Made by a program: the position numbers and the translations under genes. The notes beneath the pieces were generated by a model. It did not search any database and was not told the origin of the DNA. It saw only the letters and a program-made list of their open reading frames with translations. Shown one piece after another: positions 44,706-55,251 of a DNA stretch of 64,000 nt (the stretch's first letter is position 1; each line of letters starts with the position of its first letter). The DNA is from Paramacrobiotus metropolitanus (lineage: Eukaryota; Tardigrada; Eutardigrada; Parachela; Macrobiotidae): contig NW_026570251.1 in assembly GCF_019649055.1 (NCBI RefSeq), positions 682,001 through 746,000 on the forward strand, written 5' to 3'.

Positions 44706-45707
44706 ATGGATCAAGCAGTAGCGACGACGAACACGATGGCCAATCTACTGCTACGACAAGCATATCTGAACCCTCAGCACCCGGGCAGCTTAACAGGGAT
44801 TCAAAAGTTTCGCAGCCACTTTCGACAAGCACCAAACTATCAACAAACGCGGGAACAGCTGGAGCATCTGGATTCATATACAGTCCACAAATCTCGACGC
44901 AAAAAATTCAAAAGAAACCCCGTAGTTGTCTCAAACCTACTGGAGCAATATCAAGCCGATCTGGCAGACATGTCAAAATATGCGAAGCAGAACAAAGGAT
45001 ACCGTTGGATATTGTTTGTGATCGACGTCTCTAGCAAGAAAGTAAGCTGTCAACTACTAAAGAATAAAACCTGTCCAGAAGTAAAACTTGATCTGGAAAA
45101 GGTGTTTGCAGAACTCGGAGCTCCAATTAAATTACAAACTGACAAAGGTCCTGAATTTTACAATAGGGATGTTAAGAATTTTTTGACGGCCCAAAAGGTG
45201 TTCTTGTTCTCTTCTGAAAATAAAGCAATCAAAGCATCTTTAGCTGAAAACTGCATACGCAATCTCAAGAAACGAATATGGAAATTATTTCGACACCGAC
45301 TGTCTAAAGTGTACTGGGACGTTTTGGAAGATTTGGTAAACAGTTACAACAACGCAATCGACTATATGCAGAATTGTTATTGGGAAATTCATTCTTCGCA
45401 TAAAGTCACGCCTAATTAGGTTACCCAATCCAATCCTCTGCAAATATTCAATCGACTATATGCAGAATTGTTATTGGGAAAACAGAAAACGCCAAAGTAC
45501 AGCGTAAGGGACACAGTACGAGTAGCCATCGACAAAACACTTTTTAAAAAAGGATATGAGTCAACATTTAAGGAGGAAATTTACAAGATACACCAAGTAT
45601 TACCACAACAGCCCGAGTCCCCCTACGTATTACTGGATGAGGACGGAAACTTAATTCGCGGGAAATATTACGAAGCCAAACTCAGTCGTGTCAGAAATGG
45701 CTCATAA
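44706..45707 (+). pseudogene. Polinton integrase (rve family), C-terminus disrupted
   Basis: ATG 44706. The N-terminal HPGSLTGIQKF and TVHK segments precede the catalytic core: QADLADMSKYAK (first Asp), QTDKGPEF (second Asp) and a downstream Glu near LAENCIRNLK. The C-terminal SH3/chromo-like part (VRDTVRVAIDK ... YYEAKLSRVR) lies at 45468-45707. Between them a 29-bp sequence (TCGACTATATGCAGAATTG...) occurs at 45358 and again at 45451, and a TAG ends the first frame at 45419. The integrase would cut and join the element ends to give the 6-bp duplication. Confidence 0.85.
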
Positions 45708-46641
45708 CAGTTTTTTTGTGACGCTTCCGTCTGATGCCTGTATGCAACAGTTTCCGAAGAATAATGCAGCTGAATGGACAACAAAGTTAAAGAGCGTGAT
45801 ATCCCTACCGGGACAATGGGAAATGGCCTTGGTGGAAATACAGTATCCTAATTCAATGTATAATTTACCCAGTCCCCAAACCCTGCACGTAGACCAAATT
45901 ACTTCTATCGATAGCAACAGTGTTTTCGCTATGGAGCAGGATACAATTACGGTACCCGCAGGAATCTATGAGAAAAGTGACATCATTAATTTTATCAACG
46001 GTAAAGTACCACGGTTAAAGCCATTCCGCAATTCTGCAGCGGAAAAACAGGCGGCTTTCCAACTAGAATTATTAGCAATCGAGCCCCAGCTCAAAGTAAA
46101 ATTTCATAGCGTACGTGTTTTTCTGGATTTTCCTCCCTCATCTTTGCATCTATCCGGTATGCTTGGATTTAAAGAACGACGATTTTCTGCTGCACAGTCT
46201 GAACAATATGAGAATTTTTTGATGGAAAAAATGAATTTTGCTTCCGCAGCTACAACACTGTCCGACCAGCTGAAAGCCTTGGCAGAGTTGCAGCTGTTAG
46301 AGACGTCTATAAGAATGACAGCAGATAAGCCCGTAAATATGCACATTGGAAACCAATCAATTTTTGTCTACTGCAACAAGTGCGACTACAATATTGTGGG
46401 CGATGAAACTATGCAGCTTTTGCGCGCTTTCCCTATTAAAGCAAGGGTTCTTCGCTTCGAAATTGTTTCGGAAAGGTTTGAACATCCACATTATCTACCT
46501 GTTTTATACGATCGACTGGACACTATTGATATCAACATTGCAACTGATCTCGGAGAAGCGGCAAATTTTCAGACTGGAAAGTCAGTGGTAAAACTAATTT
46601 CCGGCCCATTCAGTATTACTATCGCTAAAAAATGCCCGTAA
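45697..46641 (+). CDS. Polinton minor capsid (penton-like) protein, intact
   Basis: 314 residues from ATG 45697, which overlaps the integrase stop (ATGGCTCATAA). FFVTLPSDA near the N-terminus, then WEMALVEIQYP, and a C-terminus with IFVYCNKCDYNIVGD, RFEHPHYLPVL and SVVKLI are typical of the Polinton penton-like single-jelly-roll protein. No break is seen. It would form capsid vertices. Confidence 0.85.
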   Translation: MAHNSFFVTLPSDACMQQFPKNNAAEWTTKLKSVISLPGQWEMALVEIQYPNSMYNLPSPQTLHVDQITSIDSNSVFAMEQDTITVPAGIYEKSDIINFINGKVPRLKPFRNSAAEKQAAFQLELLAIEPQLKVKFHSVRVFLDFPPSSLHLSGMLGFKERRFSAAQSEQYENFLMEKMNFASAATTLSDQLKALAELQLLETSIRMTADKPVNMHIGNQSIFVYCNKCDYNIVGDETMQLLRAFPIKARVLRFEIVSERFEHPHYLPVLYDRLDTIDINIATDLGEAANFQTGKSVVKLISGPFSITIAKKCP

Positions 46642-47099
46642 TCCTCTTTGAGCCGACACCTTCATTCCACCTGGATCTATTTGCGGGGGCCGCCACGGGT
46701 GCTGGTAGCCAGCACGGCTATGGAGCCGTCATGACACGCTATCGCGGGAGTTTAATGCAAAACGGCAGTGGATTTATGCTGCCCAACTTTCTGCGCGCAA
46801 TGTTTAGTAAATTAGCGCATATTGCTGCCCCGGTTATTAAACCAGCGGCACCACATGCCAGAGCAGCAACGGAAGCAGCAAAGCCCCACTTACGCGACGC
46901 AGCGACAACAGTTCTTACTGAGACATCCAGGAAGGTAGAAAAGAAAATTTCGGAAGCGTTAACTGCGCAACCTTAACAACAAGGAGGCATTAAACGGCTC
47001 AAGCAGCAGCACAAGAGGACAAAAAAGATAAAAAAAACCATCTTTCCGACTAAACGGCTTAAACGGATTCCCCCAAGGGAATTTGAGGACGCATTTTAA
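46632..47099 (+). pseudogene. Polinton small basic capsid/core protein, one in-frame stop
   Basis: The ATG at 46632 overlaps the penton stop by 10 nt. Gly/Ala-rich N-terminus (GAGSQHGYGAVMTRYRG), an amphipathic middle and a Lys/Arg-rich C-terminus. The frame meets TAA at 46974 but the basic tail continues in frame to 47099. The second Polinton homologue (62904-63275) reads through with QQQGSGIKGRKRR. Adenovirus pVI/pX-like roles are likely. Confidence 0.65.
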
Positions 47100-47100
47100 A

Positions 47101-48422
47101 ATGGCTTTTATTTTGGAAGGAAGTGTACCAGCTATGCAAGTCGAGTCGGATTTATTCTCCGTTCCGGCCACTCTAGCGGATTTTGTGCGGACAGAAGAAG
47201 AACGCATTCTACCGACCTCTGGCCAAACAGAAGAAATTAGTTCTGGAGAAATTTCCTTTTACATTCCCCCTTCAACGTCGGCGCTGCTAGTGCTGCCGGA
47301 AATTACGTTAGAAATGGATATTGCAATCAAAAAGCAAATTGCAGGACTTGGTGCGGCTACGCATATTGAAAACACGGACTAAGTAGCACCAGTGAACCTA
47401 ATAGCGCATTCTATATTCAGCTCGGAAGAGGTAACAATGGCCAACCGCCTGATAACTGATTCGACCCCATTATATGCCTACCGAGCTAACTTGGAAAATT
47501 TGTTGGGATACACACCGGCTGCCCTAAAAAGCCAGGCAACAAGTGCTGGATTTTATATAGACACCCCCGGGTACCTAGAAGATCATGCCAATAACGCTTG
47601 AGAAGAAACGCGCAAAGCCATGTTTGTGACCAACGAGTACGTCCCATTCAGTGCCAAATTTTTTACGGACATTTTTCAGCAGGGAAAAAATTTAGTCACC
47701 GGTGTACCGCTACATCTGCGAATCATTTTGAATAAGCCGGAATTCTACCTGCGTTTATATGCCAATCTTCCGGTGGATACTTTTAAAGCATACATTCGCA
47801 ATCCGCGGCTGTACGTCAAACGTTTTGTGCCTAATCCGGCATATTTGTCTGCGCTTACTGCCCAGTTATCGACAAAAACTGTAAAATACCCTATTGAGCG
47901 AGTGTGTATGCGTGTTAATGATATTGGTACGATTCAGAGCACAGTGCTGGCTAATTTAAATATTGGAGCAGTACCAAAATGTGTCTTTGTGGGATTTGTG
48001 AAAAGCTCGAGTTTTCACGGGCTGCGCGAGGTAATCCATTTAACTTTGAACATTTCAACCTCAACTATATAAGTGTCGAAGTCGACGGACAAGTACCCTA
48101 CCGACCAAATATCGCCACGGGTGACTATTTGCAATCATATGACGGTCTGTTGGAAACGCTGGGCCGCTTGCACGCACCGAACGGGGCGCTGCCTTTCGAC
48201 CGTAAAGCATTTGCGGAAGGATTTGCTATTTGGGAATTTGATCTGACACCTTCACGGACAGGCCGGGGACCGATGAGCACCGTGCGCCAAGGAAATCTAT
48301 CAATCCGCCTGCAGTTCGGCGCCCTGTTAACTGAACCAATTATGGCCATTAAGGTGATGGTGTGGGATAATATTGTTGAAGTCAATTCACATCGCCAGCT
48401 CATTGCGGATTTTACAGCGTAA
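47101..48422 (+). pseudogene. Polinton major capsid (hexon-like) protein, two stops and a frameshift
   Basis: ATG 47101 (MAFILEGSVPAMQVESDLF). One frame continues through TAA at 47380 and TGA at 47599 to about 48050, where a one-base shift moves the frame to the one ending at 48422. Landmarks are NLENLLGYTPAALKSQ, GVPLHLRIILNKPEFYL, YPIERVCMRV and the C-terminal IKVMVWDNIVEVN. Arrangement and motifs match the double-jelly-roll capsid of Polintons. The three breaks make it inactive. Confidence 0.85.
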
Positions 48423-48662
48423 AAACCTAACGTAAGTGTTTTTAGCCTTAAAAATGTCGTGCTGTTGCCTGCGCGGTAAGCTTTAGGGTCGCCAGCGGGG
48501 GTGGGCGCGCTGTCTGCCCCTATTGACGCTGAAGTGAATCGTTACGAAAATGGTAAACAATGGGTGACCGGAGCGCTTCGCGCTCTCGGTCGCCCGTTGT
48601 TTACAGGACAAAATCAAAACAAGCATTTTTAAATTTGATTTGATATTTAGACTGGCACTACA

Positions 48663-49184
48663 ATGGACACCGCTGAAATTAGTCATGTGTTGCATTCAAG
48701 TGCCGTGACACGAGACGTTTTTATTGGAGTTTTTGCTGCGGACATGTTACCATCGTCGCTGCCAGCCAAGCTGCCATGGGCATGCGTTGTCAATACTGAC
48801 GAAGCTGCGAAATCTGGCTCGCATTGGCTGGCGTTCTACCGGGCTTTACCGGGACAGCTGGAATATTTTGACTCCTACGGACATGAACCGCATTACTACG
48901 GCCGCCACATTGAAAACTTTTGCAAGAACGCAGGCATAATTATTTCGCAAGCGCATCGCCTACAAATGGAATGGAGTACCGTTTGTGGACAGTACTGCTG
49001 CTTTTTTATTTTAAAACGATCCTCCGGCGAGTCGTTTACTTCTCTTATTCATTTATTTACCAATAGCAAATCTTCGAACGATCGAATGGTTTGCGCTTAT
49101 GTTAATTATTATTTTAATTTGAAAACTGTAGTCCGTGATAACTCTCTGCTTATTCAGTCTGTTTTCCGCCAGGTAATGCAATAA
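48663..49184 (+). CDS. Polinton adenain-like cysteine protease, intact
   Basis: 173 residues from ATG 48663. The catalytic His is in SGSHWLAFY, the acidic residue in YFDSYG and the Cys in CGQYCCFF, in the order and spacing of adenovirus protease and Ulp1-like enzymes. The family processes capsid precursors. Uninterrupted reading frame. Confidence 0.85.
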   Translation: MDTAEISHVLHSSAVTRDVFIGVFAADMLPSSLPAKLPWACVVNTDEAAKSGSHWLAFYRALPGQLEYFDSYGHEPHYYGRHIENFCKNAGIIISQAHRLQMEWSTVCGQYCCFFILKRSSGESFTSLIHLFTNSKSSNDRMVCAYVNYYFNLKTVVRDNSLLIQSVFRQVMQ

Positions 49185-49411
49185 AGTCACGTCATCAACG
49201 CCAGTGTTTTCACGTACTGTTTGTATACGAGTAAAAATAATTTGCTGTGCACCAAAGTATTTTGTAACCACAGCGTGACGTTGCGCTGCATCTGTTTTGA
49301 TGCAAATAAAATATTTTGTCAGTGTGTGTAACGTAACTTACAGATATAACAGTTTTCTCATCTCCTTACGCAGCGAAAATTAACGATTTCTGATGTTGTT
49401 CCGTTCAAAGA

Positions 49412-49983
49412 ATGGTATACCATATTGTTGTAGACATTAAGTGGTATGCGCTTAATGGGAAGCCAATTATTACGTCACTCGCAATAAGTTCTGTCGAATT
49501 TTATTGCTTTTATTATACCACATTTGCGCTAGCGCCAATGATTAACAATTACATTGTTAATAAATATGGCGTTCGTTCATCGGATATTGATGCCGCGTTC
49601 GATAATCTTTCTCCGAGTTTGAAGAGCAGTTAGGTCGAGCGTTTAAAAATTATCTCCGCTATTTTGATGATCCTGCCGATGTCGTTTTCCATGCAAAAAG
49701 GGGTCAAAAGTGTTTCATTCTTCAACAAATACTAAAATCTGATGTCATTAATCTTGATACAATGGGATGTCCGCGTTTTGCCGCTTTAAGTAACGACAAG
49801 TGCTACAGTCCGAACAAAGCGCAAGCTTACTCTAACTGGATGCTGGACCATTATTTAAAAAGCCGGACGAAATACCTGCTTTGCCGTATGCAGATTCCTG
49901 AAGAAAAAGCTCAACATCGACACCAACGACACTGCCGCAGATCAAAACCAGATAAGAATTCTTACTGGGGTATGCGCAAATAA
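49412..49983 (+). pseudogene. exonuclease-like Polinton ORF (RNase H-fold candidate), one frameshift
   Basis: ATG 49412. The first strand VVDIKWYALNGKP resembles the exo I motif of DEDDh nucleases but has Lys where Glu is expected. After a frameshift at about 49605 the frame encodes FHAKRGQKCFILQQIL, NLDTMGCPRFAAL and NKAQAYSNWMLDH. The related ORF at 43047-43256 shares the last two motifs. Assignment rests on motif similarity recalled from Polinton and invertebrate ORFs and is tentative. Confidence 0.45.
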
Positions 49984-51928
49984 ATTTCGCTCTTTTACAA
50001 AGATTTCCAAGGGGTCTGTGTTATTGCAGATGACCAAGGAAACAGATAATGCAACCGCTGTGGCGGTGTGTTACCCTCGAATGTTGATTGCACCTAAGAA
50101 AAACGCGTTGCGAATATTATCATAACCCACGAAGTTTTACCGAATGAGTCATTAGATTTTGTTGGCCGTTGTAACTATAAAATGCTGTACGGAATTTTGC
50201 TCCCACATACGAATAAGCTGCTTATATGATGCTGCATTTGTTCAAATATTAACGTACTGCTCTCAGACTTTTTTTTTCACCATGGCTCGAATTCCTGATC
50301 CGTCAACACCGTCAACTGCCCTTGAGACCGATGTGGGAACTGAGTTTGCAGATAGTGCTCTCTTTAACCATAACTATGCGCTTCTTGATCATAATTATTC
50401 TGCAGCCCCAGCTGGTGTACATGTGCAGCATTTAGAGGAGCTTGATCCAGATTTCTATGATATTAAAGAACATTATGAGTTGGAAAAAACCGGAGCCAAA
50501 TACTCGAAAAAGTTTTCAGTTATATTTGAGACTTATAAGTGTCCGACAAACGGTCTTGAAAATTTATCGTTCAAATACGCAGTGAAGACCATAACTCTGC
50601 TGTTGTAAGATATTTTCGAAACGGTGATTTCCAAAATTCGTGCGCACAACTTGGTGAGAATTCGCGTATACCAGGCCGCATTGCAGTACCCAATTCGGAT
50701 GCCACCTATTCAACGCGATCAACTGACTATCGAGCGATGGATGACAACCATCAAAAAGATTTTGAATTCGAATCAAGCGTTTTTATGGGACGAATCTTTT
50801 GAATTGTCAGTGCAGCATACAGATACACTAATTGGCTCATGCAGAAAAAACGTGTCCCAGTTGTTGCGGCAAATTTTCGACAAAAAACGGTGCATCAATC
50901 AACTTCGAAACTCGGACAGTTCATGTATGGCTAGAGCAATTGTGGTCGCTAAAGCGCATGCGGATGGTGATAAAGATCTTTATACAAAGCTTTACCAAAC
51001 CAAGAAACTGCGGGATGCAAAAAGCAAAGAATTGCTGCGGGCCGCCCGGTTTCCAAATAGAGAATACAGCTTGGAAGATATTGCTCGGTTTGAAGCAGTT
51101 TTGCCAAATTATCAGATTATAGTAGTATCTGTCGACCACGGAAACTCGGTTGTTTACTGCGGCGCGTATGCTGAGAAGCGGATTATGTTGCTTCATCATG
51201 ACCGGCATTTTGATGTTCTGACATCTTTGCCTGCCTACTTTGAGCATCACTAATACTGTTACCGTTGCATGAAAGGCTACAATCACCGAGAAGACCACCG
51301 GTGTGAGTTCAAATGTCACCAATGTCTGTCTTCAGCGTGCAAGATGCAAAAGGATTCAAAATTACATTGTTCGGACTGTAATCGCGACATTCATGGCCAA
51401 GAATGTTTTGAAAGGCACAAGTCAGGAACCAGCCCAATCTGTTCGAAGTTTTTTGTATGTGGAACATGCAAATCTTTCGTTTCCCTTGTGAGACGTCGAA
51501 TGCGGGCTAATTACGACGCACCTCAAGAAACCCAAAGAGATGCTTACAACGGCGATGACGACGAAGACGAACCGGAAATTGAACTGGATATTGACGATCA
51601 GCAACATCGTTGTGGGGAAGTATATTGCGCAACCTGTTCAGTCTTTCACATGCCGGAAGAAAACTATGTCTGCTATATGCAGCCCATCGAACTTACGGAT
51701 GGCGAGAAAGCAAAACATTTAAATGAAGAATTTGCTCACTTTGACCTCGAAACCTATCAAGATGATACAAGTGAATTCCGAGTGAATCTAGCAGTCATCG
51801 CCACGAAAGATGAGAAGTTTGTGCTCCCTGCAGATGGAAACATTAATGGTGACATCGCAAATGCTCTTGGGGATTTCATTTTCAGCGAACGTTTTCGCGG
51901 ATACACTTTCATTGCGCATAATTTAAAG

Positions 51929-52000
51929 GTAGAAAAATATCAAAATCAACAGCAGCAGCAGCTCATTAATAACTAATGTTAATTTTGTTTTGCATTCCAG
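51929..52000 (+). other. 72-nt intron inside Polinton PolB (exo II)
   Basis: Donor AAG|GTAGAA, branch-like ACTAATG, acceptor TGCATTCCAG. Removal joins HNLK to GFDGYF and restores the exo II motif in phase 0. Confidence 0.85.
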
Positions 52001-52373
52001 GGGTTCGACGGGTATTTCCTGTTAAACTATTTAGTAAAAATGGCATTATTCCAAACCCAATGATTTTCAATGGTAGTAAAATTATGCAAATGGATTTCAG
52101 CAAACTCAAAATAAAATTTCGAGATTCCATGAACTATGTGCTATTGTCACTAAAGAATTTCGCGAGGGCGTTTGGTTTGCAAGAAACTAAAGGAGATTTT
52201 CCACACAAGCTAAATAAACCCGAAAATTGGAATAAGACCATCCCTTGGCCAGATCGGCATGACTACGGTTACCAATCCATGAAAAAATGCGAGAGGAAAC
52301 GTTTCTTAAAATGGTTTCGCAAGGAACGACGCCGTCATCACAATCAGTTTGATTTTAATGCACACTTCATCAA

Positions 52374-52429
52374 GTATGTCCACTCTTTTTTTATTTATAA
52401 TATTTTCGCCATATTCAGTTATTTTACAG
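52374..52429 (+). other. 56-nt intron inside Polinton PolB (before exo III)
   Basis: Donor AA|GTATGT, acceptor TATTTTACAG, phase 2. Removal joins HFIK to YCSQDV. Confidence 0.85.
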
Positions 52430-52761
52430 GTACTGTTCCCAGGACGTTCTCGTACTACAACAAGCATGTGAGAAATTTCGAATGCTTTTTCAACAAGTAT
52501 CGGGTGGATTGTGCCCATTTGCTTCTGGCCTTACAACGCCTGGAATGTGCAATTATTTATGGAGAGCGAGAATGCTAAAAAAGAATCAAATTGCTTTAAT
52601 CGGTCCACCGGGACAACGAAAAAAATCATCTGTAAAAGCAGAGCGTTGGCTACGATCGATAGAACTGGATAACGATACAAAACTGGAAAGAGAATTTCGA
52701 ATCGGACACTGGACCGTTAATGGCTTTCATTCAGGAACCAAAACAGTCTACGAATTTTTAG

Positions 52762-52831
52762 GTTTGTCACATAATATTACGTTTTATTAGTTGTGACCTT
52801 TGACATTAACCGAAACATTATATGTCTTTAG
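52762..52831 (+). other. 70-nt intron inside Polinton PolB
   Basis: Donor G|GTTTGT, acceptor TGTCTTTAG. Removal joins EFLG to CMWHGCNGC, a conserved Polinton PolB segment. Confidence 0.8.
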
Positions 52832-53700
52832 GATGTATGTGGCACGGCTGCAACGGATGTACCACGAACAGCACAATGCACCCGTTCATTGGCAAACCAA
52901 TGGAAGAAGTAAAAAAGCGACTCTTTTGCGGCTTGATGCAATAAAAACTTTGGGATACACGCTTGTATCGATTTGGGAGCACGATTATGACATGAAATTT
53001 GCATCTGACAGTGAGTTTCGGAAGCTGACTAAGCTCGCCAACGTCGGGGAGCCGCTGCATCCGCGGGACGCTTTTACTGGTGGCCGAACAAATGCAATTA
53101 AACTTTATCACAAATGCGGACCAGGGGAGAAAATTTATTCGCTTGACGTTATTAGCGAATATCCATACATCAACAAAAATTTGCCATATCCAGTTGGACC
53201 ACCCGTTATTATTACTAACGACTTTCCACCAGTGGAACAAATATTTGGAGTGGTAAAATGTCGCATGATTCCACCACCGTCTTTATTCCTACCAGTACTG
53301 CCCTACCAAACGGATAAGCTGACCTTCCCGTTAGCGCAAGGTGCGGGAAAGAGCGTGCTAACACTCCATGTGATCATGAGGACGACGATAGAGCGCTGGA
53401 AGGAACGTGGTGTACACCGGAAATTCAACGAGCACTGGAAGTTGGCTACCGTGTCGATAAAATATATTCCGCGTGGGACTACCCCGAACAAATGCAATAT
53501 CTATTCAGAGAGTACATTGATCTGTTTTTGAAGCTGAAAACTGAAGCGTCTGGCTATCCCTCAAACTGTCACACGAACGAGGAGAAAGATTTTTATGTGA
53601 AAGAATTCCTTGCTAAAGAAAACATTCACCTGAATAAAGATAATATTGCCAAAAATGATGCGCTCAGAGCGCTTTGCAAACTTATGTTGAATAGTTTTTG

Positions 53701-53762
53701 GTAAGAACTGTAAAGCTGCTGAAACGACGACTTATTTAATTATGGAGAAATTATTTTTACAG
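53701..53762 (+). other. 62-nt intron splitting PolB motif B
   Basis: Donor TG|GTAAGA, acceptor TTTTTACAG. Removal joins NSFW to GKFGQ, restoring motif B. Confidence 0.85.
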
Positions 53763-54211
53763 GGGAAAGTTTGGGCAGCAGGAAAACCGTTCCAACACGG
53801 CCATCGTGGAGAAAAAAGAGGTCTTTTATGACTTTTTGTTTTCAAATAAATACGAAGTTGCCGGATTCGACTTGGTTACGGATGAAGTCATGGCAGTACA
53901 ATATCGTTCGAAGAAGGATTATATACTAACGAATAAGAAAACCAATGTTGTCATTGCGGCTTTCACTACTGCGTATGCACGATTGCACTTCCTTAAATTT
54001 ATGGAGATGGTTGGGGACCGCTTACTATAGCATGATACCGGTATGCAGTAATTTTAGTGACTTTATTTTGCCTTCTTTATTCATCAAATTTTGGTTCGAT
54101 ACAGACAGCATTTTCTATATTCACAAAGACGAACTGCCTGACCCACCAACGGGAACTTGCCTCGGCGACTTGTCATCATCGTTGGAACCTAACGAGCACA
54201 TAGAAGAATTG

Positions 54212-54279
54212 GTAAATCGTTTACTACCATTAACTAATGATTTTTGAGTACTACACATGTATATTGCTTTGCTTTATAG
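54212..54279 (+). other. 68-nt intron inside Polinton PolB, C-terminal part
   Basis: Donor TTG|GTAAAT, branch-like TTAACTAAT, acceptor GCTTTATAG. The next exon starts GPKSCAYR. Confidence 0.75.
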
Positions 54280-54556
54280 GACCCAAAAGCTGTGCTTATC
54301 GTACTAACACTGGTCACGAAACAATAAAAGTGAAAGGATTTACGTTAACGCGCCAGGCTAGAAAACAACTGAATCTGGAAAGCTTGAAAGAACTGCTACT
54401 GGAAAGCCTTGCACCGCTGGATGAACCAAACGATATTATGGTTAACCATCCGTTCAACATAACGCGGAATAAGCGCAAGTTGGAGGTTTTGTCTACGGAA
54501 ATGAATAAGCGCTTCAGACTTACCTACTCAAAACGTCGAATTGTCGACACCGAGTT

Positions 54557-54751
54557 TCATACTCGTCCCTGGGGTGACGTTTCCGGAGAATAGGCCTTCA
54601 ATTTCCAGTACCGTACAGTTGTTAACAAAGTTTTAATATTATGGCTAATTCCAAAAAATGCTTCCAGCAATATTATTAGAATCAGCATGATGACAATGCA
54701 GGAGCCTATTGCTGCCTCGCAGAAGTTCTTTTTGCACACAATACGAGCCAT
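54557..54751 (-). CDS. possible single-pass membrane micro-ORF
   Basis: ATG 54751, 64 residues with one strongly hydrophobic segment (CIVIMLILIILLEAFFGI). It overlaps the 3' end of the polymerase on the other strand by 37 nt. No homologue recognised; may be chance. Confidence 0.25.
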   Translation of the reverse strand: MARIVCKKNFCEAAIGSCIVIMLILIILLEAFFGISHNIKTLLTTVRYWKLKAYSPETSPQGRV

Positions 54752-55100
54752 CTTAGCAAAACTATGTTCTGGTAATGGGTTTGTTTTTTTTGAAAATTGT
54801 GTCTCTAATAGTTGCTTCAATACAAAAGTTACAATAAACAGCGCAGCTAAACTCTAGTTAAAGATGTGTGAATAAATGCGCATACCAATACGTTCCATGT
54901 AAATTGCATTATATCTCTGGTTGTACAGTATATACAGTGTACAGTGTACAGACTTAAGTAGAACTGGTAACTATAGTTGCAAAGTCTAACCGGGAATTCC
55001 AGCCTTTGCCGCTCCACGCGGTAAAGGAATGTAAACAACCTGTGTACTTCTATACAGTATACATATGCAGTAATCATATACTCATTTGTGCGGAACCAAA

Positions 55101-55245
55101 TGCTGCAGTTGGGAGCTGTAAGTGCAAAGTACAACCGGGAATTGCAGCTGGAAAGTCCAGCTCCCAACTCCAGTTTATGACGTAAGCGCCGCCATTTTTA
55201 TTAATTGATGAGTCGTATCTACTTATGTAGTATCGGTTTACTACT
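55101..55245. repeat. Polinton terminal inverted repeat, right
   Basis: Complement of 41201-41345 with 143 of 145 bases matching. Confidence 0.93.
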
Positions 55246-55251
55246 GACGAC
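55246..55251. repeat. Polinton target-site duplication, right (GACGAC)
   Basis: Matches 41195-41200; lies inside the LINE ORF1 coding sequence. Confidence 0.9.

Larger units (their letters stand above)
50282..54593 (+). pseudogene. Polinton protein-primed DNA polymerase B with spliceosomal introns, degraded
   Basis: ATG 50282. The exonuclease domain has FAHFDLETY (exo I), HNLK|GFDGYF (exo II, split by an intron) and the YCSQDV segment (exo III). The polymerase domain has motif A as LDVISEYPYI, motif B as CKLMLNSFW|GKFGQ and motif C as FDTDSIFY, then GPKSCAYR and KGFTLT. A Cys-rich region (51260-51650) precedes exo I. Introns: 51929-52000, 52374-52429, 52762-52831, 53701-53762 and 54212-54279 (56-72 nt); another may precede motif C. 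Breaks: TAA at 50606 and 51251, a one-base shift near 52050, shifts near 52915 and 53340. It would replicate the element from a terminal protein primer. Confidence 0.85.
41201..55245. mobile_element. complete Polinton/Maverick element (14,045 bp)
   Basis: Terminal inverted repeats start AGTAGTAAACC and are flanked by a 6-bp duplication. The element carries the Polinton hallmark genes: rve integrase, protein-primed PolB, packaging ATPase, adenain-like protease, hexon-like major capsid and penton-like minor capsid. It also carries a TBP-like gene (minus strand, left end) and exonuclease-like ORFs. Most genes run rightward with short overlaps. Protease and penton are intact; ATPase, capsid, polymerase, integrase and TBP-like genes carry stops or frameshifts. 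The element is therefore probably non-autonomous. It could equally be called an endogenous adintovirus-type genome. Confidence 0.93.
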
